Source: Ferranicluibacter quercicola | GTDB lineage: Bacteria > Pseudomonadota > Alphaproteobacteria > Rhizobiales > Rhizobiaceae | Direction: 5' to 3' | Assembly: GCF_021168455.1 (NCBI RefSeq) | Contig: NZ_JAJOZR010000012.1 | Span: 1-64,000, forward strand | DNA: 64,000 nt | In this document: positions 44,172 through 51,900 of the stretch, in pieces | How the letters are laid out: each line of letters begins with the position of its first letter | How positions within the stretch are numbered: position 1 is the first letter of the stretch | Translations under genes and position numbers: made by a program | The notes under the pieces: model-generated | The model's database searches: none | What the model saw: only the letters and a program-made list of their open reading frames with translations | Told to the model about the DNA's origin: nothing

Positions 44172-44259
44172 GTGACAGCCGAAGCGGTAACTCCGGCTGT
44201 CGTTTCGCTTAGATGAGGACTATGACCCGCACGCGCATTCGCCAGCCCGTGCGGGTTTT
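44172..44259 (+). ncRNA. putative small RNA, repeat copy 3
   Basis: About 88 bases with a perfect hairpin GACAGCCG/CGGCTGTC (44174-44201) and terminator CCCGCACG (44226-44233)/CGTGCGGG (44248-44255) plus TTTT. The hairpin loop differs from copy 2 only in GCC versus GGT, as expected where pairing but not loop sequence is kept. Confidence 0.65.
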
Positions 44260-44298
44260 CCTTATCTCAAGCGTGATGCTTAAGGATAGATACCCCAT
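44209..44298 (-). CDS. micro-ORF, 29 aa, repeat copy 3
   Basis: The peptide starts MGYLSLSITLEIRKTRTGW and continues RMRVRVIVLI. It differs from copies 1 and 2 at residues 5-7 and 26-27. The AGGAG and coupled leader frame are intact, but the TATATA box seen in the other two copies is missing, so this copy may be silent. Confidence 0.4.
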   Translation of the reverse strand: MGYLSLSITLEIRKTRTGWRMRVRVIVLI

Positions 44299-44303
44299 TC
44301 GCC

Positions 44304-44351
44304 TCACTCCTGTTCGACAGCAAAGCCCATGCCGAGGTCAGGGAGGCTCAT
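44304..44351 (-). CDS. leader micro-ORF, 15 aa, repeat copy 3
   Basis: MSLPDLGMGFAVEQE; one synonymous change (CCC to CCT) and one changed residue relative to copy 1. Confidence 0.38.
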   Translation of the reverse strand: MSLPDLGMGFAVEQE

Positions 44352-44453
44352 CGTCCCCGACGCGCTGGCTGGCGCAGCGCTTTCTGCTTCAGCTGCGAAC
44401 AGCCGAAGCGTAGCACGGGCTTTTTCGGAACATTAGAGAAAAAGAATGTACGG

Positions 44454-45704
44454 TCAGCGCGTCAGTGTCGCCACGGCCTCGACGTGAGACGACCAGAGGA
44501 ACTGGTCCACCGGCGTGACCTTGGTGACGCGATAGCCGCCCTCGATGAGGATCGAGAGATCGCGGGCAAGCGTCTGAGGGTTACAGGAGACGGCGACGAC
44601 GGTTTTGACCGTCGAGCGGGCCAGTTCGCGACACTGCGCCTCGGCGCCGGCGCGAGGCGGGTCGAAGACGACGGCGTCGTAGACCTTTAGCTCCGAGGTC
44701 ATCATCGGCCGTCGGAAGAGATCGCGCTTTTCGACGCTGACCGGCTTCAGACCTTGCGTGTTGCGGGCGGCGAGATCGAGCGCTTTTAGCGCCTTCTCCT
44801 CGCTTTCCACGGCATGCACGCGACCCTTGCGGGCCATGCGCAGCGCGAAGGTGCCGGTGCCCGCGAAAAGATCGGCGACCCGCTTGGCCTTGCCGAGATG
44901 CGCCATGACCAGCTCCGCCATCGCGGTTTCCGCGACCGCGCTCGCCTGCGCAAAGCCGCCGGGCGGCGGCGAGACCGCGATTCCGTCGAAGGCGATGAGA
45001 GGCTTCAGCGGCTCGACGATTGTCTCGCCGTTGACGGCCAGTCGCGCGATTCCCCGCAGCTTCAGCACGGCCTCGATCGCCTGCTGGCGGTGCCGGTCCG
45101 AGAGCGCCTTGATGCCCTCGGCAGCCAGATCGAGCCCGGTCGACGTTTCCAGCACCGTGATGCGGAACGGCTCTGCATTGGCCGCGAGCGCCGCTGCGAC
45201 GATGCGGATGGCTGCGAGCCGCGACACGATGCCGGGACTCGCGATGGGACATTCCGTTATGGAAACGATGTGATGGCTTTCCGCCTTGAGGTAGCCGAGC
45301 AGCAGCTCCTTCTCGGTGCGGCGCGCGGTGAAGACCGTGCGTCGGCGCTCGCCGGGGCGGGCGATGACGAGCGGCGCCACTTCCGTCTCGATGCCGCGCG
45401 ACCGCAGGGCGTCGATCACGATCTGCCGCTTGAACGCATGGTAGAGGTCGTCGCCGGCATGTTGCAGCGTGCAGCCGCCGCAGGTGCCGTTCTCGCCTTC
45501 CGGCCCGAAATGCCGGCAGGCCGGCGCGACGCGGTCGGGCGAGGGCGCAAGCAGGGACATCACCGTGCCCTGCTGCTTGTTGACGGCCAGCGTCACCCGC
45601 TCGCCGGGAAGCGTGAAGGGCACGAAGACGGGGCCGGACGGGAAGGAGACGACACCGTCCCCCTGCAGGCCGAGCCGTTCGATCGTTGCGGTTTCCGCGC
45701 TCAT
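44454..45704 (-). CDS. class I RNA m5U methyltransferase (RlmD/TrmA-like)
   Basis: A 416-residue SAM-dependent methyltransferase of the TrmA/RlmC/RlmD group. An N-terminal TRAM-like segment is followed by a cysteine cluster (ACRHFGPEGENGTCGGC) for an iron-sulfur site. The SAM loop is LFAGTGTFALRMA, and the C-terminal FDPPRAGAE and VSCNPQTLARDL carry the catalytic cysteine. It likely methylates a uridine in 23S rRNA. Its ATG overlaps the tlyA stop by 4 bases. Confidence 0.88.
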   Translation of the reverse strand: MSAETATIERLGLQGDGVVSFPSGPVFVPFTLPGERVTLAVNKQQGTVMSLLAPSPDRVAPACRHFGPEGENGTCGGCTLQHAGDDLYHAFKRQIVIDALRSRGIETEVAPLVIARPGERRRTVFTARRTEKELLLGYLKAESHHIVSITECPIASPGIVSRLAAIRIVAAALAANAEPFRITVLETSTGLDLAAEGIKALSDRHRQQAIEAVLKLRGIARLAVNGETIVEPLKPLIAFDGIAVSPPPGGFAQASAVAETAMAELVMAHLGKAKRVADLFAGTGTFALRMARKGRVHAVESEEKALKALDLAARNTQGLKPVSVEKRDLFRRPMMTSELKVYDAVVFDPPRAGAEAQCRELARSTVKTVVAVSCNPQTLARDLSILIEGGYRVTKVTPVDQFLWSSHVEAVATLTR

Positions 45705-46513
45705 GCCGCGTCCTCGTCGGTGTCGGCATCGAGGTCGTCGTCGTCAGTATCAGCGTCGAGAGGCTTGCGGCCGGCCAGAAGAAACTCCTCGTTGCCGTCG
45801 CCGCCGGCAATGGGCGAGGGGATGAGGCCGAGGCTTTCCCAGCCCATCTCTTCCACCAGCCAGCGCTCCAGTTCCGCCGCCACCTCGGGCGCGGTGGAGG
45901 GGTCCTTGAGCAGGCCCGCCTTGCTGACGAAATCGCGGCCGGCCTCGAATTGCGGCTTCACGAGGAGAATGCAGAGCGCGCCGGGCACGGCAAGATCGAG
46001 CGCGGGGGGAAGGGCGAGTTTCAGCGAAATGAAGGAAACGTCGGAGACGACCATGCCGATCTCGCGGTCTTCCAGATGCTCCTCGTCGAGCACGCGCGCG
46101 TTCAGGCCCTCGATATTGGTGACGCGCGGATCGGCGTCCAGCCGGGGGTGAAACTGCCCGTGGCCGACATCGACGGAAATGACGTGGGCGGCACCCGCAT
46201 GCAGCAGCACCTCGGTGAAGCCGCCGGTGGAGGCGCCGATATCCAGACAGTCGAGCCCTTCGGGCGACAGCGCGAAATGATCGAGCCCGGCCTTGAGCTT
46301 CAGCGCCGCGCGCGAGACATAGGCCTGGACCGGATCGTCGATCTCGATCGTCACATCCTCGGGAAAGGTGGAGCTCGGCTTGGTGACGACGCGGCCGTTG
46401 ACCCGCACGGTTCCGCGCTGCACGGCATCGCGTGCGCGCGAGCGGCTGGCGACGAGCCCGAGGTTGAGAACGAGCTGGTCGAGGCGGACGGTGGTTTTCG
46501 GTTCGTTTGACAT
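45701..46513 (-). CDS. tlyA: TlyA-family rRNA 2'-O-methyltransferase
   Basis: The 270-residue protein has an S4 RNA-binding domain (VRLDQLVLNLGLVASRSRA) and an FtsJ-like methyltransferase domain with CLDIGASTGGFTEVLL, VVSDVSFISLK and LLVKPQFEAGR. TlyA methylates C1409 of 16S and C1920 of 23S rRNA in mycobacteria; some relatives are called haemolysins. The acidic tail (DADTDDDDLDADTDEDAA) is unusual. An ATG two codons upstream is possible. It lies downstream of dxs on the same strand. Confidence 0.9.
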   Translation of the reverse strand: MSNEPKTTVRLDQLVLNLGLVASRSRARDAVQRGTVRVNGRVVTKPSSTFPEDVTIEIDDPVQAYVSRAALKLKAGLDHFALSPEGLDCLDIGASTGGFTEVLLHAGAAHVISVDVGHGQFHPRLDADPRVTNIEGLNARVLDEEHLEDREIGMVVSDVSFISLKLALPPALDLAVPGALCILLVKPQFEAGRDFVSKAGLLKDPSTAPEVAAELERWLVEEMGWESLGLIPSPIAGGDGNEEFLLAGRKPLDADTDDDDLDADTDEDAA

Positions 46514-46609
46514 GCCCATGTCATGGCGTGTCAGGGCCCGGCTGACAAGCCTTTTGCGTTGGAACCGGCCTGTTAGATGCCGCGCCTGCGGTCGGAGGCG
46601 GCTCCGATC

Positions 46610-48538
46610 TCAGCTCGCGGCGTCGCGGCCGAGGCGCTTCTGTCCGAGCGCGCGGAAGACGGTGGAGACGATGCCGGCGCGGTCGAGGCCGGCCTGGGCA
46701 TACATGGCCTCCTGCTTGCTCTGTTCCATCCAGATGTCCGGCAGCACCATCGGCCGCACTTTCAGGCCCGAATCCAGCAGGCCCTCCAGCGCCAGGAACT
46801 GCAGCACATGGCTGCCGAAGCCGCCGACCGAGCCTTCCTCGATGGTGATCAGCACCTCGTGCTCGCGCGCAAGGCGGCGGATGAGGTCGTGATCCAGGGG
46901 CTTGGCAAAGCGCGCATCGGCGACCGTCGTGGAAAGCCCTGACGCATCGAGGTCTTCCGCCGCCAGCAGACAATCGGCGAGACGCGTGCCGAAGGAGAGA
47001 AGGGCGACCTTCGTGCCTTCCTTGACGATGCGGCCGCGGCCGATCTCGAGGATCTCGCCGCGGGCCGGCATGTCGATGCCGACGCCCTCGCCGCGCGGGT
47101 AGCGGAAGGAAATCGGACCCTCGTCATAGGCAGCGGCGGTGCGCACCATATGTTTCAGCTCGGCCTCGTCGGCCGCGGCCATCACCACGAAGCCGGGCAG
47201 GGCGGCAAGATAGGTCGTGTCGAACGAGCCCGCATGCGTCGGACCATCCGCACCGACGAAACCGGCGCGGTCGATAGGAAAGCGCACGGGCAGGCCCTGG
47301 ATCGCTACGTCATGGACGACCTGGTCGTAGCCGCGCTGCAGAAAGGTGGAATAGAGCGCCGCGAAGGGCTTCAGTCCCTCCGAGGCAAGGCCCGCCGCGA
47401 AGGTCACGGCGTGCTGCTCGGCGATGCCGACGTCGAAGATGCGGGTCGGATGCGCCAGCGCGAACGTGTCGAGCCCGGTGCCGGACGGCATGGCCGCGGT
47501 CACCGCGACGATCCGCTCGTCCGCGTTGGCCTCCTGCACCAGCGTCTCGGCGAAGACGGCGGTGTAGGACGGAGCGTTCGGCTTGGCCTTGGCCTGCGCC
47601 CCGGTGATGACGTCGAAGGTGTTGACGCCATGATATTTGTCGGCGGCAGCCTCGGCCGGCGCGTAGCCCTTGCCCTTCTGCGTCACGACATGGATCAGCA
47701 CCGGGCCATGCGCGTTGTCGCGCACATTGCGCAGCACCGGCAGCAGGTGCTCGAAGGAATGCCCGTCGATCGGCCCGATATGGTAGAAACCCATCTCCTC
47801 GAACAGCGTGCCGCCGGTCACATAGCCGCGCGCATGCTCCACGGCGCGGGTGATGGCGCGATCGATCGACTTGCCGAGATAGGCGGTCAGCTTCTTGCCG
47901 AGCTCGCGAAAGCCCATATAGGTGCGGCCCGAGGCAAGCCGCGCCAGATAGGCGCTCATGGCGCCGGTCGGCGGCGCGATCGACATGTCGTTGTCGTTGA
48001 GGATCACGATCAGCCGGGCATCGAGCGCGCCGGCATTGTTCAGCGCCTCATAGGCCATGCCGGCCGACATCGCCCCGTCGCCGATGACGGAAATGACGTT
48101 GCGCTTCACGCCCTGCAGCTCGGACGCGACCGCCATGCCGAGACCGGCCGAGATCGATGTGGAGGAATGCGCGGCACCGAAGGGATCGTATTCGCTTTCC
48201 GCCCGGCGGGTGAAGCCGGAGAGGCCGTTTTCCTGGCGCAGGGTGCGGATGCGGTCGCGGCGGCCGGTCAGGATCTTGTGGGGATAGCACTGGTGGCCGA
48301 CGTCGAAGATCAGCCGGTCGTGCGGCGTGTCGAACACCTTGTGGATGGCGATGGTCAGCTCGACCACGCCGAGGCCGGCGCCCAGGTGCCCGCCGGTGCG
48401 CGACACGGCGTCGATCATCTCGGCGCGCAGTTCTCCGGCAAGCTGCGGCAGGTCCTTGTCGTCGATCGCTTTCAGGTCCCGGGGCAGGTTGACCTTGTCC
48501 AGAAGCGGCGTCGACGGCGGGGAGTTCGGTTGGGTCAC
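46610..48538 (-). CDS. dxs: 1-deoxy-D-xylulose-5-phosphate synthase
   Basis: Dxs condenses pyruvate and glyceraldehyde-3-phosphate, the first step of the MEP isoprenoid pathway. The 642-residue transketolase-like enzyme has GHQCYPHKILTGRRD, the thiamine diphosphate motif GDGAMSAGMAYEALNNAG and the DRAGFVGADGPTHAG segment. Length is typical. It feeds the same pathway as ispE in this window. In related genomes xseB usually lies directly upstream; here that gene is 3 kb away. Confidence 0.97.
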   Translation of the reverse strand: MTQPNSPPSTPLLDKVNLPRDLKAIDDKDLPQLAGELRAEMIDAVSRTGGHLGAGLGVVELTIAIHKVFDTPHDRLIFDVGHQCYPHKILTGRRDRIRTLRQENGLSGFTRRAESEYDPFGAAHSSTSISAGLGMAVASELQGVKRNVISVIGDGAMSAGMAYEALNNAGALDARLIVILNDNDMSIAPPTGAMSAYLARLASGRTYMGFRELGKKLTAYLGKSIDRAITRAVEHARGYVTGGTLFEEMGFYHIGPIDGHSFEHLLPVLRNVRDNAHGPVLIHVVTQKGKGYAPAEAAADKYHGVNTFDVITGAQAKAKPNAPSYTAVFAETLVQEANADERIVAVTAAMPSGTGLDTFALAHPTRIFDVGIAEQHAVTFAAGLASEGLKPFAALYSTFLQRGYDQVVHDVAIQGLPVRFPIDRAGFVGADGPTHAGSFDTTYLAALPGFVVMAAADEAELKHMVRTAAAYDEGPISFRYPRGEGVGIDMPARGEILEIGRGRIVKEGTKVALLSFGTRLADCLLAAEDLDASGLSTTVADARFAKPLDHDLIRRLAREHEVLITIEEGSVGGFGSHVLQFLALEGLLDSGLKVRPMVLPDIWMEQSKQEAMYAQAGLDRAGIVSTVFRALGQKRLGRDAAS

Positions 48539-48803
48539 GCTGTCCTCATACCCGCGGTCGTTGATGGGCCGCGATAGAAATCATTCGCAAAATGGCGTCT
48601 TAATCGCAATTCGCCCGAATTGCAAAAGCCCGGCGCCGCAACATCCGCAGGATGAGGCCTGTTGGGAGTCCGGCCATGGGACCGATCCGATCGTCACGCC
48701 GGCGCGCTCCCGAATCTGCGTCGAGGGGCGCCGGTCAGACTACCGGAACCCCCGTCATCATCCTACAACAAAGTTCGGTGGCGCACGGTTCCGGCCGCGC
48801 GCA

Positions 48804-50162
48804 TCAGGCGCGCGCGGCATTCGTCCGGCGCATGATGCCGACGGTGGCGAGCCAGAGCACCACGCCGATGGCCAGAAGCACGCCGGCGATGAGGTACTGC
48901 ACGGGATCGCGCCCGGTCCACGGGCCGGCCAGAAACGTGCAGGTCAGCGCGCCGAGCACCGGGAAGACCGTGGGAATGCGGAAGTGCTTGTGCTCGACCG
49001 TGTCCTTGCGCAGCACCAGCACGGCGATGTTGACGATGGCGAAGACGCAGAGCAGCAGCAGCGCCGTCGTTCCCCCGAGTTGGGGAACGCCGCCGGCAAA
49101 GATCAGCAGGCCGACGGCCAGCAACGTGGTGAAGCCGATGGCGATATAGGGCGTCTGCCGCCCGGCATGCACGCGCCCGAGAAGGGCGGGAATGACGTCT
49201 TCCCGCGCCATGCCGTACAGCAGCCGGCTCGCCATCATCATGTTGATCAGCGCGGAATTGGCGACCGCGAGCATGGTGATGACGCCGAAGATGCTGATGG
49301 GAAAGCCGGGTGCGCCGGCCTGAACGACCTTCAGCAGCGGCGTCTCGCCTTCGCTCAGTTCCCCGGCCGGCACGAGCGTGATGGCGGCGATGGAGACGAG
49401 CACATAGATGACGCCGGTGATGAGCAGGCCGGTCAGAAGCACCTTGGGAAAGATCCGGCTCGGATCCTTGCATTCCTCGGCCATGTTGACGGAATCCTCG
49501 AAGCCCACCATGGCGAAGAAGGCGAGCGTGGTGGCGGCGATGACCGACCAGAACACGCCGCTGTCGCCGGCCGGCGTGAAGGTGGTGACGCGCGACACGT
49601 CGCCCTGGCCGTGAAAGATGGCCCAGAAGCCGATGCCGATGATGATGAGCAGGCCGGTCAGCTCGATCATCGTCAGCCCGACATTCAGCTTCACGCTCTC
49701 CCCGACGCCGCGAAAATTGATGGCCGCGACGAGGCCGAGAAACAGGATCGCGATCGTCACCACCATCGCATCGCCCACATCGAGCCCGAGCGCCGCCGTG
49801 AAATTGGCCGAAAACGCCCGTGCCGCCGTGGAGGCCGACGTGATGCCGGACGACATCACCGCGAAGGCGACGATGAAGGTCAGAAAATGCACGCCGAAGG
49901 CCTTGTGCGTATAGAGCGCGGCACCCGCGGCCTTCGGATATTTCGTCACCAGTTCGAGGTAGCTGAAGGCGGTGAGCAGCGCGACCGCGAAGGCGATGAG
50001 GAAGGGCAGCCAGACGATGCCGCCGACCTTGGCTGCGACCTGTCCGGTCAGCGCGTAGATGCCGGTGCCGAGGATGTCGCCGATGATGAAGAGCAGCAGG
50101 AGTCCGGGCCCCATCACGCGCTTCAGTTCGGGTTGCGTCGCCTTTTTCTCCTGCACCGTCAT
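48804..50162 (-). CDS. APC-family amino acid permease
   Basis: A 452-residue membrane transporter with about twelve spans. The first helix reads IIGDILGTGIYALTGQVAA, the glycine-rich substrate loop of the amino acid-polyamine-organocation family, and GFEDSVNMAEECKDPSR is also typical. The substrate is unknown. The start at 50162 follows AAGGGGAG; longer frames upstream look non-coding. It is divergent from the thioesterase gene and may be part of the same acquired block. Confidence 0.87.
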   Translation of the reverse strand: MTVQEKKATQPELKRVMGPGLLLLFIIGDILGTGIYALTGQVAAKVGGIVWLPFLIAFAVALLTAFSYLELVTKYPKAAGAALYTHKAFGVHFLTFIVAFAVMSSGITSASTAARAFSANFTAALGLDVGDAMVVTIAILFLGLVAAINFRGVGESVKLNVGLTMIELTGLLIIIGIGFWAIFHGQGDVSRVTTFTPAGDSGVFWSVIAATTLAFFAMVGFEDSVNMAEECKDPSRIFPKVLLTGLLITGVIYVLVSIAAITLVPAGELSEGETPLLKVVQAGAPGFPISIFGVITMLAVANSALINMMMASRLLYGMAREDVIPALLGRVHAGRQTPYIAIGFTTLLAVGLLIFAGGVPQLGGTTALLLLCVFAIVNIAVLVLRKDTVEHKHFRIPTVFPVLGALTCTFLAGPWTGRDPVQYLIAGVLLAIGVVLWLATVGIMRRTNAARA

Positions 50163-50430
50163 CGGGCTCCCCTTTTCCAACGGATGTTCTTCGTAGGGAC
50201 ATAGATCTGCCGGCCACGAAGGAAAGATGCATCCGGCAAGACCATGAGGAAATTCGAAATCGCCTAAAGGTTGCATATTTCCGGCTGGCACGCGGAGCGT
50301 ATGAGGTTGAAAGGACACGCAACACGCACCGTGTCATTCAACGCTTTGGTAAGTTGAAACGTCTATATACAGCTTATGACGCGGCGACAGGCGCGAACGG
50401 GTGGTCGGACCTCCGGCATCCGAAGATGGG

Positions 50431-51597
50431 ATGAACGGGATGCTCGCGACACTGACAGGCCTTTGCCAGCGAACGATGCGCACCACCATCGCCGCCGATG
50501 ACGATCTGGTGGCCAAGGGCCTGACCGCCAACAAGGCGCTCGCGCTCATCAAGCAGTTCTGGATGCGCACGGGGGTCGAGCTCGACGTCAACGTCTTCTA
50601 CCTCCACGGCACGCCCCGCGCGATCGTCGAGGCGATCGGGAAGGGCTGCGTGCAGCCGGCCGACAAGATTGTGCTTCTGCGCGAGGGCGATCGTCCGCGC
50701 CCGCTCTTTCTCTTTGCCGGGGGCGTCAACTGCTTCCTGGAAACGCAGGACCTCGTCGATGCCTTGACCTTCGAGGGCGCGATCTACGGCATCACGCTGA
50801 CGGATTTCGGCCGACCGGCCGGCTCTCCGCCGGAAGTCGCCGAGGAGGTCGAGCGCGCCTACCGCGCCATGAAGACCATCCAGCCGGAGGGACCCTACCG
50901 CCTCGCAGGCTACTCCTTCGGCGGCGTGCTGGCGCTGGAGCTTGCCCGCCGGGCCAGGGCGGAGGGCGACCTTATCGCGGCTCTCCTCCTGCTCGACCCG
51001 CCGCAGAACGATCACAGCTGGCCGCTCCCGATCTGGGCCGGGCTGATGCGCCGGACGATCATGCGGCAGGTGCGGTCGGTGCTCGGGAAACTGGCGGGCC
51101 GCGCCCTTCGCCGCGGCAAGCCGTCGGCGGAGCGTCAGGCCGATGCCTGTGGCGGCGCCGTGCCTCCGCGTCTCGACGTTTCCCCCGCGCATCACAGCCC
51201 GCCCCGCCGGGGCCATCACCTGTTCTTCCGCTTTCGCAACCCGCGTCACCCGGATTACCCGCTTCACGCGCCGCAATGGGCAGGCGGCTATACCCCCGCT
51301 TACGATGCCTGCGCCCGTCAATTGCTGCAGATGAAAGGCCTCTACAGGCCGAGCGTCTATGCGGAACCGCTCGTCTTCTTTGCCTCGACGTCCGGCTCGC
51401 CGATCGATTGCAACGCAGGCCGCATCTGGAAGGCCTACTTGCCCAAGGCACGGTGGGTCTCGGCGTCGGGCAGCCATCTCAGCATGATCGTCGCCCGAAA
51501 CGCCCGCACGCTGGCCGCCATGATGGACATGCATCTGCGGCCCGCACCCCTTTCGGCATCGGACACATCCGCGCCGGCGAAAAGCGCGGCCGCCTGA
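50431..51597 (+). CDS. orphan thioesterase with vestigial carrier domain
   Basis: The 388-residue protein couples a carrier-protein-like N-terminus (about residues 5-72) to a type I thioesterase/alpha-beta hydrolase. In the carrier part the phosphopantetheine site reads VAKGLTANKAL, aligning with the usual LGxDSL so that Ser becomes Ala33; it cannot be loaded. The thioesterase retains the nucleophile GYSFGG (Ser162), an acidic residue in LLLLDPP and His in SGSHLSMI. No synthase module is nearby. An in-frame ATG or GTG upstream (50401) is an alternative start. Confidence 0.75.
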   Translation: MNGMLATLTGLCQRTMRTTIAADDDLVAKGLTANKALALIKQFWMRTGVELDVNVFYLHGTPRAIVEAIGKGCVQPADKIVLLREGDRPRPLFLFAGGVNCFLETQDLVDALTFEGAIYGITLTDFGRPAGSPPEVAEEVERAYRAMKTIQPEGPYRLAGYSFGGVLALELARRARAEGDLIAALLLLDPPQNDHSWPLPIWAGLMRRTIMRQVRSVLGKLAGRALRRGKPSAERQADACGGAVPPRLDVSPAHHSPPRRGHHLFFRFRNPRHPDYPLHAPQWAGGYTPAYDACARQLLQMKGLYRPSVYAEPLVFFASTSGSPIDCNAGRIWKAYLPKARWVSASGSHLSMIVARNARTLAAMMDMHLRPAPLSASDTSAPAKSAAA

Positions 51598-51900
51598 TCA
51601 GTTGCCGTCCAGCGGCTCCACGCCCTGCGGCTTGCCGGCGCGGTCGAGACGGATTTTCTCGATACGGTTCTCGGCTGCGTTGAGCAGGGCCTCGCAATGC
51701 TTCTTCAGCGCTTCCCCGCGCTCGTAGAACTCGATCGAGCGGTCGAGGGCGACATCGCCGCGCTCCAGCGCCGACACGATCGATTCCAGCTCCTCCACGG
51801 CCCGCTCGAAGGACAGCGAGGCGACAGCGGCGGGGCCGGACGGTTCGGCCTGGCCGGCATCCGGCGATTGCGTGCGTGTCTCGTTTGCCATGTCGGTCAT
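51598..51900 (-). CDS. xseB: exodeoxyribonuclease VII small subunit
   Basis: The 100-residue protein has the XseB helical hairpin SFERAVEELESIVSALERG and LDRSIEFYERGEALKKHC. It pairs with XseA in exonuclease VII. The first ATG (51900) overlaps the TGA of the upstream histone deacetylase-family gene by 4 bases; the second ATG, 9 bases on, has a better GAGGGG site. Its stop abuts the convergent thioesterase gene. Confidence 0.93.
   Translation of the reverse strand: MTDMANETRTQSPDAGQAEPSGPAAVASLSFERAVEELESIVSALERGDVALDRSIEFYERGEALKKHCEALLNAAENRIEKIRLDRAGKPQGVEPLDGN

Larger units (their letters stand above)
43430..44418. repeat. three tandem direct repeats (~350 bp each)
   Basis: Units start at 43430, 43789 and 44137 (spacing 359 and 348). 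Long blocks are nearly identical, for example CCCATTCGCCTCACTCCTGT and GACGCGCTGGCTGGC in every unit. The third unit diverges after about 44395. Each unit holds on the plus strand a sigma70-like promoter, a hairpin and a terminator, and on the minus strand a 15-codon and a 29-codon frame. The array fills the gap between enoyl-CoA hydratase and the RNA methyltransferase gene. No transposase is present. Confidence 0.9.

Noticed and set aside
43865..44413. 66-residue plus-strand frames in repeat copies 2 and 3 (MRNVTRTW... and MRTMTRTR...)
   Set aside because: Copy 1 lacks the start codon in this frame, the frame runs through a strong terminator just inside its 5' end, and no ribosome binding site fits; the small-RNA reading explains conservation better.
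43430..44418. CRISPR array
   Set aside because: Only three units of about 350 bases with conserved interiors; no short repeats or unique spacers and no cas genes.
43430..44418. Tandem AbcR (alpha-r15) or CcsR/Cuckoo-type RNAs
   Set aside because: The hairpin loops do not carry the CUCCUCCC-type anti-Shine-Dalgarno motifs and unit length differs, so assignment to those families is not supported.
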